NCBI GenBank assembly: GCA_050732575.1 | Contig: JBOHRF010000098.1 | Span: 1 to 16,097 of the forward strand | Direction of reading: 5' to 3' | Source of the DNA: JBBDWZ01 sp050732575 | Lineage (GTDB): Bacteria; Gemmatimonadota; Gemmatimonadetes; Longimicrobiales; RSA9 | DNA length: 16,097 bases | Part shown: in pieces, positions 1 through 7,451 of the stretch | Layout of the letters: every line of letters starts with the position of its first letter | How positions within the stretch are numbered: the stretch's first letter is position 1 | Position numbers and translations under genes: made by a program | Notes under the pieces: generated by a model | Told to the model about the DNA's origin: nothing | The model's input: only the letters and a program-made list of their open reading frames with translations | The model's database searches: none

Positions 1-1
1 G

Positions 2-718
2 CGCAAGGGCGAGTGGGCGCTGGTCCGCGTTGGCCAGGACAGCGTGCGCGCGTGGGTCGTGTATCCGGCGCGCCGCGAGAATGCCCCCGTAGTCGTGGCG
101 ATTCATGACAACCAGGGCATGTCCAACTGGATCCGCGCGGTAGCGGACCAGCTGGCGGCGGACGGCTTCATTGCCATTGCCCCCGACTTGTTGACCATGC
201 AGAACGTGCCGCGCAAGCCGGACGGCGAGTCCGAGCTGGAGGGGGTGCGCGCAGCGATCGGACAGGTCAACCAGGAGATGCGTGATCGCTACATCCAGGC
301 GGTCGGTGAGTGGGGCACCAAACTGCAGGGCGCATCGTCAAAGTACGGCGTCATGGGCTTCTGCTGGGGCGGCGGAACGGTGTTCGCGCACGCGGTAGCA
401 GCGCCAGCGTCCCTGGGCGCAGTCGTGGTCTATTACGGCCCCTCGCCCGCACCCGAACGGATGGCAACCGTGCGCGCACCCGTTCTCGGGCTCTACGGCC
501 AGGATGACGCGCGCGTCAACAACTCGGTGCCGCCCGTGCAGGAGGCGTTGAAAGCGGCCGGCCGTACGTTCGAGCCGCACTTTTTCGCGGGCGCAGGACA
601 CGGATTTACGCGCTCGCAGGAAGCGCGTGAGGGCGCCAACCTGGAAGCGGTGAAGAAGGCGTGGCCGCTCACGGTCGCGTGGTTCCGCACGCATCTGGGT
701 GCGCAACACAGTCACTGA
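2..718 (+). CDS. Dienelactone hydrolase family protein, 5'-truncated by the window edge
   Basis: Alpha/beta hydrolase of the dienelactone hydrolase (DLH) family, a group of cytoplasmic or exported esterases/lactonases acting on small lactones or esters; the substrate here is unknown. The frame is open to base 2, and the residues encoded before the GTG at 44 (EWALVRVGQDSVRAWVVYP) match the usual N-terminal strand of the family, so the true start lies upstream. The triad is visible: nucleophile Cys in GFCWGG (codon 362-364), Asp in YGQDDARV (probably codon 506-508) and His in GAGHGF (codon 599-601). The position that usually carries a Glu near the nucleophile (HExxG-like) reads HDNQGM, with Asp instead. 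The sequence runs to a normal C-terminus and stops 49 bases before the next gene. Family assignment is firm; the exact reaction is not. Confidence 0.9.
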   Translation, partial: RKGEWALVRVGQDSVRAWVVYPARRENAPVVVAIHDNQGMSNWIRAVADQLAADGFIAIAPDLLTMQNVPRKPDGESELEGVRAAIGQVNQEMRDRYIQAVGEWGTKLQGASSKYGVMGFCWGGGTVFAHAVAAPASLGAVVVYYGPSPAPERMATVRAPVLGLYGQDDARVNNSVPPVQEALKAAGRTFEPHFFAGAGHGFTRSQEAREGANLEAVKKAWPLTVAWFRTHLGAQHSH

Positions 719-767
719 CGCGGCGCCGGCACGTCGCTTCTTGCGATCGTGAACCTGGAGACTCACC

Positions 768-1784
768 ATGCGCGTTTTCGCTCGGCCGCCCAGGGCGGCG
801 CAGCAAACCACGTTGGTCTGGGCTGCGCCGCGCGGTCGTCCGTACTCCCGGCACGCAAGCATCCAGGCCAAGCTGACGGTCAGCGCCCCCGGTGACGTCT
901 ACGAGCGGGAAGCAGATCGTGTGGCCGAGCACATCATGAGTACGGCGGAACGGCCGCTGATCGGCGCGCCGGGCATACATGGGGAGAACGCACATCCCCG
1001 CCTCATGACCAAAGGGCTGTCCGGGCAACGCTGCGATTCTGCGCCGGCCAGCCAGGAAGAGCGAGAAGAAGAGGACGAAACCAAGGTCATGCGCAAGGCC
1101 GCGTCGGGCGAGCTGCATGGAGTAAGTGGCGACGTTGCACGCATGCTTTCCCAGACCCGAGGCGGTGGCAGCCCGCTCCCGGACACGATTCGCACGTTCA
1201 TGGAAACCAGGTTCGGGCATTACTTCGGCGATGTGCGCATCCATAACGACAGCCACACCGCACAGATGACCAAAGCCCTGCACGCCGAAGCTTTTACCAC
1301 CGGGCGAGACATCTATTTCGGGCCCGGCAGGTTCGCTCCACATGTGACCGAAGGGAAGAAGCTGTTGGCGCACGAGCTGACCCACGTTGTGCAGCAACGC
1401 TCGACCGGCGCCAACCAGGGCGGTCAGACACACATTCAGCCGTATCGCCTGAAAGGATTCCCGGCCACCGAAGAGGCGGCCATGAAGGCCGCCATCCCCA
1501 TCGCCGCCGACAAAGTGAGGAGCTGCTCGAAGGTCAATGCTTTGGACCGCTTCTTCCTCAGTGAAAACATCAAGAGCATGCGTTACGATTTTGTGTCCGA
1601 TTTGGGTTTGTGCGGGTGGACCTTCCCGTCGGCGTGGTACGTCGAGATTGGTCAGGAGGCGTTCGACAAGAACACCTGCTGCGACCTGGCTTCCACAATC
1701 GCGCATGAAGTGTCACACACATATTGGTTCACCGAAGGCGGTGCCCGAAAACTCGAGTGCAGATGTTTTGGATGTTCTTGTTGA
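768..1784 (+). CDS. eCIS_core (DUF4157) protein with C-terminal zinc-metalloprotease-like domain
   Basis: 338-residue protein. The N-terminal part carries the DUF4157/eCIS_core signature: PGDVYEREADRVAEHIM near residues 41-57, then HYFGDVRIHND (about 151-161), the AEAFTTGRDIYFGPG stretch and LLAHELTHVVQQ, whose HELTH (202-206) is a HExxH zinc motif. This domain marks proteins associated with extracellular contractile injection systems (eCIS), often as cargo or effector leader. The C-terminal ~110 residues are different: they hold a second HExxH, HEVSH (313-317), followed by TEGGARKLE, which could supply the third ligand, and end in a tail with Cys331, 333, 336 and 338. I infer a peptidase-like payload. 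There is no signal peptide. GGAG at 757-760 lies 7 bases before the ATG, supporting the start. No eCIS sheath, tube or baseplate gene is in the window, so the secretion link is by family only. Confidence 0.85.
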   Translation: MRVFARPPRAAQQTTLVWAAPRGRPYSRHASIQAKLTVSAPGDVYEREADRVAEHIMSTAERPLIGAPGIHGENAHPRLMTKGLSGQRCDSAPASQEEREEEDETKVMRKAASGELHGVSGDVARMLSQTRGGGSPLPDTIRTFMETRFGHYFGDVRIHNDSHTAQMTKALHAEAFTTGRDIYFGPGRFAPHVTEGKKLLAHELTHVVQQRSTGANQGGQTHIQPYRLKGFPATEEAAMKAAIPIAADKVRSCSKVNALDRFFLSENIKSMRYDFVSDLGLCGWTFPSAWYVEIGQEAFDKNTCCDLASTIAHEVSHTYWFTEGGARKLECRCFGCSC

Positions 1785-1830
1785 ATTCAGCCAACGTCAG
1801 GTTCCCAGTAGCAGCCTCGAAAGGCGAACG

Positions 1831-1859
1831 TTGTAAGCTGTTCTTCCGGCGCGTACTAT
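1831..1859 (+). promoter_or_regulatory. Candidate sigma70-type promoter for the propeller sensor kinase
   Basis: TTGTAA (1831-1836) and TACTAT (1854-1859) are separated by exactly 17 bases, each matching four of six consensus positions. The segment is less GC-rich than its surroundings and lies in the 180-base gap before the kinase gene. It would give a leader of about 100 bases. This is pattern matching only. Confidence 0.3.
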
Positions 1860-1888
1860 TATCCGCAAATCTCTTTGAACGAATTACC

Positions 1889-1906
1889 TGTTGCGGGGAT
1901 GCAACA
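1889..1906 (+). other. Short inverted repeat (6-bp arms)
   Basis: TGTTGC and GCAACA are perfect reverse complements around a 6-base loop (GGGGAT). No T-run follows, so it is weak as a terminator for the eCIS_core gene. It would lie in the leader of the kinase mRNA if the promoter at 1831-1859 is real. Confidence 0.25.
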
Positions 1907-1964
1907 ATAACGGAGTTCTCCGGCTCTGGATTTACCGGGTCGATTTCCATTCGCGAATTCTGCC

Positions 1965-4900
1965 GTGAGAATTACATTCTCTTCACAAACCCTTTTCGTG
2001 ATACTGGGACTCGGCGCGCTGGACGGGCTGCCGGTTCAGGCGCAATCCATCCCGCCGCTCGACGAATACCTGGTGCGTGCCTTTGGCCCGGGGCCGGGCG
2101 GTCTGTCGGTCAGTGATGTCCGAGACCTGGCCCAGACGTCTGACGGGTACCTTTATGTAGCGCAAGCACGCGGGCTCTTCCGTTACAATGGTTACAACTT
2201 TGACCGGGTGGCGCTGCCAGGTGCGAGCAGTGAATTCGTGAATGTGCTGCACGTGGACGGGCGCGACCGGCTTTGGCTGCTGACGCAAGGAAATGACGTT
2301 GGATACTTCGAGCGCGGCCGCTTTCATTTGTTGCCCAAACCGCCTGCGACGGTCACGAGCTTCTGGGAGACAAGGGACGGGACGATCTGGTTGGGTGGCC
2401 TGTCCGGCCTGGTGCGTGTGCAACCGGGTGCGCCCTCGCCCTTCACGCACTTCACTACCAACAATGGCCTGCTTCACGACTACGTCTTTGGCGTCTTCGA
2501 TGTGCGTGGGGGTGACCGTATCGTAGTCACGTTTCAGGGGGCCATGCGCATGGCACCGGACTCGGCAGGTTGGGGTCACGTGCGCTTCACTGCATTCGGC
2601 CCGCCGTGCGAAATGGCCGCAGACGTGCGCCTGGACGGAAAGGGGCTGTGGTTGCCGTGCCGAGGTGAACAGGGCTTCCATGTGCTCCGCCTCGAGCCCG
2701 AGCGATTGACACGGTACGAAGGCACGCAGAAGAGACTGCGCCTGGATGATCTCGATCTGATGGGTAAGCCGCGGGCATCTTTCCACCATGAAGCCCGCGT
2801 TTGGAACATCGAGTTTGGTCTGCCTGGTTGGGCCCGCGGCAACCTTGCGCATCTGAGTTTGGCGCATGCTCTACAGGCCCGTGATGGAACGCGCTGGCTC
2901 GTTCTGCATGACCTGGCCGCGGGCCGGGACGAACTCGTTCGGCAAGCGCACGGTGACCTGGAAACCATCCCGCTGCGCGCGCATTTCGATTTCCAAATCA
3001 TTGCACATCTGCGCGAGGATCACGAAGGCAACATCTGGATCGGCACGGATCGTGGCCTGTTTCAGCTTTCCCGCCGCAAGGTATTTGCGCTCACGGGGCG
3101 TCATGGTTTGAGCGAAGGCTTTACGGCGCCCGTTCTGCAGTCGCGGGATGGCGACGTGTGGGTAGGAACCTGGGGCGGTGGCCTGCACCGATTTGCGGGC
3201 GGCCAACTGGAAGGTCGTTTTACAACGACACAGGGCCTGCCCGATGCGAAAGTGCGCGCGCTGTTCGAAGACGCAGACGGCACACTTTGGGTGGGAACAG
3301 GACTCGGCTTTGCCGCGTTGCGCGCGAGCCGGATAGTGTTGAGCGAATACATCGAACATGAAGTGCGCGCCTTTGCCGTGACCCGCGCAGGTCAGGCCGG
3401 CTCCACTCTATGGATCGGAACGATATACAAACTGTTGCGCCGCACGCGCGACGGTCTCCGTGAACATCGGCCGGGTTTCTGGACGGACAAGTCAATCTGG
3501 GCGCTGCACACGGATCGCGCGGGCGCTCTCTGGGTGGGCAGTGAACGCGGTCTCTTTCGGTTGCAGGGTGATTCGCTGCGTGCCTTCGGTGAAGCCGACG
3601 GACTCCTGAGCAACTTCGTCGTTGCTATCCACGAAGAAGGCGACGGCACGTTGTGGTTCAGCACTTACGAGCGCGGCCTGTACCGCTACCGCAACGGTCG
3701 CTTTGCTGGCATCACCACGCGTGAGGGTCTGCATGCGGACGGCGTATGGCGCATGCTCGAGGATGGCCTGGGCGGCGTTTGGATGTCGAGCGATTTGGGC
3801 ATCTTTCGGGTCGATCACGCGCAACTGCACGCAGTGGCCGATGCGGTCGAGCGCGGACGTCCACCCGCGGCGCCCTTGCGGCCGCTCGTGTTCACGGAAG
3901 CCGAAGGCATGCCCAGCCGCGAGTCCAACCGAGCGTCACCGGGCGGCTGGAGGCTGAACGACGGCCGGCTGCTCTTCAACAACCTGGCCGGCGCGGTGGT
4001 GATCGACCCGCGCGCCGCAGCAGAACGGTCGCACCGGCCGCGCACGGTTGTGGAAGCCGTGCTGGCCGATGGACTCGCGCTAGCGCACGGCCCCGGTGTG
4101 CCGCGCGTACCGGCCGGCACCAAGCAGCTGTCATTTGATTTCGCGGCACTCTCCTTTGTGACACCCGAGCAGAATCGGTACCGGTACCGGCTGGATGGCT
4201 ACGACGAGAACTGGGTGGAATCGGGCACGCAGCGGCGGGCATCGTACACCAATCTGAGGCCGGGCGACTACACGTTTCGGGTGCAGGGCGCAAGCGCGAC
4301 CAGTGAATGGAGTGAGCCGGGCGCGGCCTACGCGCTTGCTTTGTCACCTGCTCTTTGGCAGACGTGGTGGTTGCGTCTGACCGCGGTCGCAGCTTGCGCG
4401 TTGCTCCTCGCCGCTGCCTATCGTTATCGGGTCAACCGACTGCTCGAGATGCAGCGCATGCGTCTGCGCATTGCTTCCGATCTGCATGACGATGTGGGCT
4501 CGAACCTGAGCTCGATCGCGCTGCTGAGTGAGATGTTGCAGGGACAGTCGCGTTTGGACGAACTCGAGCAACGCCAATTGCACCGCATCAACCGGGCCGC
4601 CGAAGAGACCATCGGCGCACTGCGCGACATCATCTGGCTGGTCGACCCGCAGCACAATGAACTGGGTGACCTGTTGCACAGGATGCGCAACGTGGCTGCC
4701 GATCAGCTCAATGGTACCAACCACAGCTTCAGCGCGGGTGTACCCATGCATAAGCGGCCGCTGGGCATGGCCTTCATGCGTAATGCACTGCTGATCTACA
4801 AGGAAGCGTTGCACAACGTGGCCCGTCATGCGCGCGCCAGCCACGTGTCCATTGAAGTGGGCGATGGCGAGGGCCTGTTCCGGCTGCGCATCCAGGACGA

Positions 4901-5048
4901 CGGCATCGGCTTCGATGAGAGCCGCATTCGCCCCGGCCGAGGCCTGGAAAGCATCCGCCGGCGGGCGCAACACATGGGCGGCACACTGCAGATCACGAGT
5001 GCACCCGGCTCGGGTACGTGCGTCACGTTTTCGGCCCGAATAGCGTAA
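1965..5048 (+). CDS. Two-component sensor histidine kinase with periplasmic beta-propeller and Y_Y_Y domain
   Basis: 1027-residue sensor kinase. Order: signal peptide or N-terminal anchor (1 to about 27, ending PVQAQ); a long periplasmic region to about 640 with repeated Reg_prop motifs of the type GxxWxGTxxGL (for example GTIWLGG, GNIWIGTDRGLF, GDVWVGTWGGGL, GALWVGSERGLF, GTLWFSTYERGLY); a Y_Y_Y domain at about 720-790; one membrane helix at about 801-823; a HisKA_3 dimerisation region with phosphoacceptor His841 in DLHDDVG; and a HATPase_c domain with N-box Asn951 (KEALHN) and G1 box DDGIGFD (978-984). No receiver domain is fused. It should autophosphorylate and pass phosphate to the response regulator encoded 69 bases downstream. 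The GTG at 1965 is the best start because it places the signal peptide at the N-terminus, though no clear Shine-Dalgarno precedes it. Such propeller kinases often sense carbohydrates, but no polysaccharide-use gene is nearby, so the ligand is unknown. Confidence 0.93.
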   Translation: MRITFSSQTLFVILGLGALDGLPVQAQSIPPLDEYLVRAFGPGPGGLSVSDVRDLAQTSDGYLYVAQARGLFRYNGYNFDRVALPGASSEFVNVLHVDGRDRLWLLTQGNDVGYFERGRFHLLPKPPATVTSFWETRDGTIWLGGLSGLVRVQPGAPSPFTHFTTNNGLLHDYVFGVFDVRGGDRIVVTFQGAMRMAPDSAGWGHVRFTAFGPPCEMAADVRLDGKGLWLPCRGEQGFHVLRLEPERLTRYEGTQKRLRLDDLDLMGKPRASFHHEARVWNIEFGLPGWARGNLAHLSLAHALQARDGTRWLVLHDLAAGRDELVRQAHGDLETIPLRAHFDFQIIAHLREDHEGNIWIGTDRGLFQLSRRKVFALTGRHGLSEGFTAPVLQSRDGDVWVGTWGGGLHRFAGGQLEGRFTTTQGLPDAKVRALFEDADGTLWVGTGLGFAALRASRIVLSEYIEHEVRAFAVTRAGQAGSTLWIGTIYKLLRRTRDGLREHRPGFWTDKSIWALHTDRAGALWVGSERGLFRLQGDSLRAFGEADGLLSNFVVAIHEEGDGTLWFSTYERGLYRYRNGRFAGITTREGLHADGVWRMLEDGLGGVWMSSDLGIFRVDHAQLHAVADAVERGRPPAAPLRPLVFTEAEGMPSRESNRASPGGWRLNDGRLLFNNLAGAVVIDPRAAAERSHRPRTVVEAVLADGLALAHGPGVPRVPAGTKQLSFDFAALSFVTPEQNRYRYRLDGYDENWVESGTQRRASYTNLRPGDYTFRVQGASATSEWSEPGAAYALALSPALWQTWWLRLTAVAACALLLAAAYRYRVNRLLEMQRMRLRIASDLHDDVGSNLSSIALLSEMLQGQSRLDELEQRQLHRINRAAEETIGALRDIIWLVDPQHNELGDLLHRMRNVAADQLNGTNHSFSAGVPMHKRPLGMAFMRNALLIYKEALHNVARHARASHVSIEVGDGEGLFRLRIQDDGIGFDESRIRPGRGLESIRRRAQHMGGTLQITSAPGSGTCVTFSARIA

Positions 5049-5117
5049 ATACGTGGTGTCGAGGACACGCTTGACCCGGTATGGTTGCCCGAATCTGCTC
5101 ATGCCCGTGGATGCTTA

Positions 5118-5762
5118 GTGACCGACCAGGACATTGAAGTCTGGATCGTTGAAGACAACGTGTTTTTTCGCGACACGATCGTCGAGCTCTTTGCGCGCCA
5201 GCCCGGTATGCGCTGCACATTGGCCGCCGGGTCCTGCGAGGAAGCCTTAGCCGAGCTCAAACGGGGCCGTGTGCCCCAGGTCCTGCTCATGGATCTGGAG
5301 CTGCCCGGCATGAGCGGATTGGAGGGCATTGGCCGGGTCAAGACGATTTCGCCCGCGTCACAGGTCATTGTACTCACCGTTCATGAAGACAACGACAAGG
5401 TCTTTGAAGCGCTGTGTGCGGGCGCGTGCGGCTACCTGCTCAAGCCCGCGTCCGCCGAGCGCATCGTCGAAGCCGTAGATACCGCGCTGCGGGGCGGCGC
5501 ACCCATGAACGCCTTTATCGCCCGTAAAGTGCTGGACGTGTTCGTCCAGCACACTCGTCCCAGAGCCGACTACGGTCTGACCGAGCGCGAGCGTGAGATC
5601 CTGCAACTCCTGGTCGATGCTCACTCTCAAAAGCAGATTGCACGCACCCTCTTTCTGAGCCCGCACACGGTCGATACCCACCTGCGGAACATCTACGCCA
5701 AGCTGCACGTGCACTCTCGCGCCGGTGCCGTGGCCAAGGCACTTCAAGAACGTCTGATCTAG
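5118..5762 (+). CDS. NarL/FixJ-type response regulator (REC + LuxR HTH)
   Basis: Cytoplasmic DNA-binding response regulator of 214 residues and the likely partner of the propeller kinase just upstream. The receiver domain shows the acidic pair in IVEDN, phosphoacceptor Asp59 (LLMDLELPGMSG), Thr87 (VLTVHED) and Lys109 (YLLKPAS). From about residue 154 comes a LuxR/GerE helix-turn-helix: LTEREREILQLLVDAHSQKQ followed by SPHTVDTHLRNIYAKL. I choose the GTG at 5118 because the protein then begins TDQDIEVWIVEDN, right at the receiver domain, with a purine-rich GTGGA about 8 bases upstream. An in-frame TTG at 5085 would add 11 residues unlike the family. Domain structure is certain. Its targets are unknown; the two genes that follow on the same strand are candidates. 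Confidence 0.93.
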   Translation: MTDQDIEVWIVEDNVFFRDTIVELFARQPGMRCTLAAGSCEEALAELKRGRVPQVLLMDLELPGMSGLEGIGRVKTISPASQVIVLTVHEDNDKVFEALCAGACGYLLKPASAERIVEAVDTALRGGAPMNAFIARKVLDVFVQHTRPRADYGLTEREREILQLLVDAHSQKQIARTLFLSPHTVDTHLRNIYAKLHVHSRAGAVAKALQERLI

Positions 5763-5890
5763 TGTTGCGCAGCGGGTGGCAGAAACATCTGGAGCAAGAT
5801 GGTGTGTTCACGGGATATCCGGTGCCGCAGGCGATCGATACATTGACCTGATCTCCGCCCTTCCTCCACTACACAACATGGTGAGCAACG

Positions 5891-6802
5891 ATGCGCTCAA
5901 TTCGATCGGCAGTAACGGTGGGCCTGCTGCTGATGGCCCATTCTCTCTCCGCCCAGACGGCCGATTCGGTTCAAAAATGTGCAAAGCCGCTGGCCACCAT
6001 TGCCGTGGTGGAGCCGCAGAACGTCACGGTGCAGTCACTCAGCCGCTATGGTCTGGGTTCGCCCACCAGCCTGATCCGCATGATGATCCAGAAGTCGAAT
6101 TGTTTCACCGTGCTAGAGCGCGGCGCGGGTTTGGCCAACATGCAACAGGAGCGTCAGATGGGACGCTCGGGCGACCTGCAATCGGGATCCAACATGGGCG
6201 GCGGTCAGATGCTGGCTGCGGACCTGCTCCTCACACCCAATGTGAATTTTCAGGGCAACACGGGCGGCGCGGGTGGCGCAGTGGGTGGCCTGATGGGCGG
6301 TGCCGTGGGCGGCTTGCTGGGCGGTCTCAAATTCAAAGAAGCATCAACCAGCATGCTGATAGGCGACATGCGAACGGGAGTTCAGGTAGCAGCGGCCGAA
6401 GGCAAGGCCAGAAAAACGGATTTCAATTTGGCCGCGCTCGGCTTTGGTGGTGGGATGCTGAGCGCAGCAGGCGGCTACACGAACACTCCTGAAGGCAAAG
6501 TCATCGCTGCCAGCTTTCTGGACAACTACAACAAGATCGTAATCGCAGTACGCAACGACTCAACGCTTCTCAATCGCGTGGCTGCGGCCCCGGCCGGTCC
6601 GGTCTACAGCGAGGGCGATGTAATACGCCCCAAGATCGACAACGTGAAACTGCTGGTCAAACCGAACGATACGGAGGGTGAAATTGCCACCCTGAAGAAG
6701 ACCGACGAGCTCGTGTACCTGGGCGTGGAGAAGGATGGATTCCTGCAGGTGCAAGGGGCAGCCGGGTCCGGCTGGATAAAGAAGCTTCTCATCACCAAGT
6801 AA
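5891..6802 (+). CDS. CsgG-like secreted protein with C-terminal SH3-like domain
   Basis: 303-residue exported protein. The signal peptide runs to about residue 22 (hydrophobic core, then SLSAQ). Residues about 30-230 resemble the CsgG/HfaB family: TIAVVEPQNV, then SPTSLIRMMIQKSNCFTVLERG (typical 'minor component' and 'ERxxL' region), a Gly-rich hydrophobic stretch at 125-148 (GGAGGAVGGLMGGAVGGLLGG), a variant-repeat segment on metabolism of a small molecule is not seen, and VIAASFLDNYNKIVIAVRN near the end. From residue 240 a bacterial SH3-like segment follows (VKLLVKPNDTEGEIATLKK, then GFLQVQG, GWIKKLLI). CsgG itself is an outer-membrane lipoprotein pore for curli; this protein has no lipobox, and no curli subunit gene is nearby, so curli export is not supported. 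It lies 128 bases after the response regulator and 34 bases before a lipoprotein gene. A role in the cell envelope is inferred. Confidence 0.7.
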   Translation: MRSIRSAVTVGLLLMAHSLSAQTADSVQKCAKPLATIAVVEPQNVTVQSLSRYGLGSPTSLIRMMIQKSNCFTVLERGAGLANMQQERQMGRSGDLQSGSNMGGGQMLAADLLLTPNVNFQGNTGGAGGAVGGLMGGAVGGLLGGLKFKEASTSMLIGDMRTGVQVAAAEGKARKTDFNLAALGFGGGMLSAAGGYTNTPEGKVIAASFLDNYNKIVIAVRNDSTLLNRVAAAPAGPVYSEGDVIRPKIDNVKLLVKPNDTEGEIATLKKTDELVYLGVEKDGFLQVQGAAGSGWIKKLLITK

Positions 6803-6836
6803 ACATCCAATTCGACTCAAGGGAGGGTGCATCACG

Positions 6837-7292
6837 ATGAAGCGACTCTTGCTCGGTGCGTTGTCCATTTCACTGGTGGCGTGCAGCAGCGATACTAGCG
6901 GACCGTCCAATGCGGAATTGGCCGGAAGCTGGCGCTTCAGCTACGTCAACATGACCGGCGGGGTGCAAGGGGCGGTACTTACATGCAACGTGGCATCGTT
7001 GGATTTCACCATAACGCAGACGGGCACAACCTTCTCCGGCGTCCAGAATGGCGCCGGCCGCATGAGCTGTGTTTCCGGTGGCCAGACCATAGTCGACCAA
7101 CTCATCGGTGGTGAGACGATTGTGGGCGGGCAGATCACGGGTCAATCCATAACCTTCCGACTGGGCACCATAGCTGGCCCGCACAGCGCGACCGTCGCGG
7201 GTACGTCGATCTCCGGCACCGCGCAGTGGGTATTTCCAGCGGGCACTACTACGGTCACCATGAACGGTCAGTTCACGGCCGCCCGGATGTAG
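6837..7292 (+). CDS. Small lipoprotein of unknown function
   Basis: 151 residues. The start MKRLLLGALSISLVAC ends in a lipobox (LVAC, lipidated Cys16) followed by SSDTSG, so I predict an outer-membrane or periplasmic lipoprotein; Ser after the Cys argues against inner-membrane retention by the Enterobacteria rule, which may not apply here. The rest is rich in Gly, Thr, Ser and Val and alternates like beta strands (TITQTGTTFSGVQNG, GTSISGTAQW), suggesting a small beta-barrel or beta-sandwich. Cys50 and Cys78 could form a disulfide. A purine-rich GGGAGGG a few bases upstream is a strong ribosome site. With a 34-base gap after the CsgG-like gene, the two are probably co-transcribed. I recognise no named family. 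Confidence 0.8.
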   Translation: MKRLLLGALSISLVACSSDTSGPSNAELAGSWRFSYVNMTGGVQGAVLTCNVASLDFTITQTGTTFSGVQNGAGRMSCVSGGQTIVDQLIGGETIVGGQITGQSITFRLGTIAGPHSATVAGTSISGTAQWVFPAGTTTVTMNGQFTAARM

Positions 7293-7299
7293 AACGTGC

Positions 7300-7323
7300 T
7301 GGCTCCCGTTCTCGCGGGAGCCA
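7300..7323 (+). terminator. Strong hairpin after the lipoprotein gene, no T-run
   Basis: TGGCTCCCG and CGGGAGCCA form a perfect 9-bp stem around the loop TTCTCG, 7 bases after the lipoprotein stop codon. It is followed by CCCCCC rather than Ts, so it is a terminator or an mRNA 3'-end stabiliser. The position, directly between two transcription units, favours 3'-end formation. Confidence 0.55.
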
Positions 7324-7451
7324 CCCCCCAACCTGCACAGGACCAGAGCCGCGGGAGGTCGCTGAATCCCCGACAGCGGGCGTGTTATCTTGTGCTTGGC
7401 CGCGAGTAGCATGGTTGGAACGGCCAAGCCCGAAGAACCGAAAGACGGTCC

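Noticed and set aside
669..1706. Long minus-strand reading frame (345 codons) opposite the eCIS_core gene
   Set aside because: Antisense shadow in GC-rich DNA: no recognisable domain, odd composition rich in Arg/His/Gly, and the plus strand carries clear family motifs and a ribosome site.
5085..5117. Upstream TTG start for the NarL-type regulator
   Set aside because: It adds 11 residues with no similarity to receiver-domain starts; the GTG at 5118 has a better upstream purine stretch and gives the canonical N-terminus.
5843..5871. TTGACC (5843-5848) as the -35 of a promoter for the CsgG-like gene
   Set aside because: No acceptable -10 hexamer lies 16-18 bases downstream.
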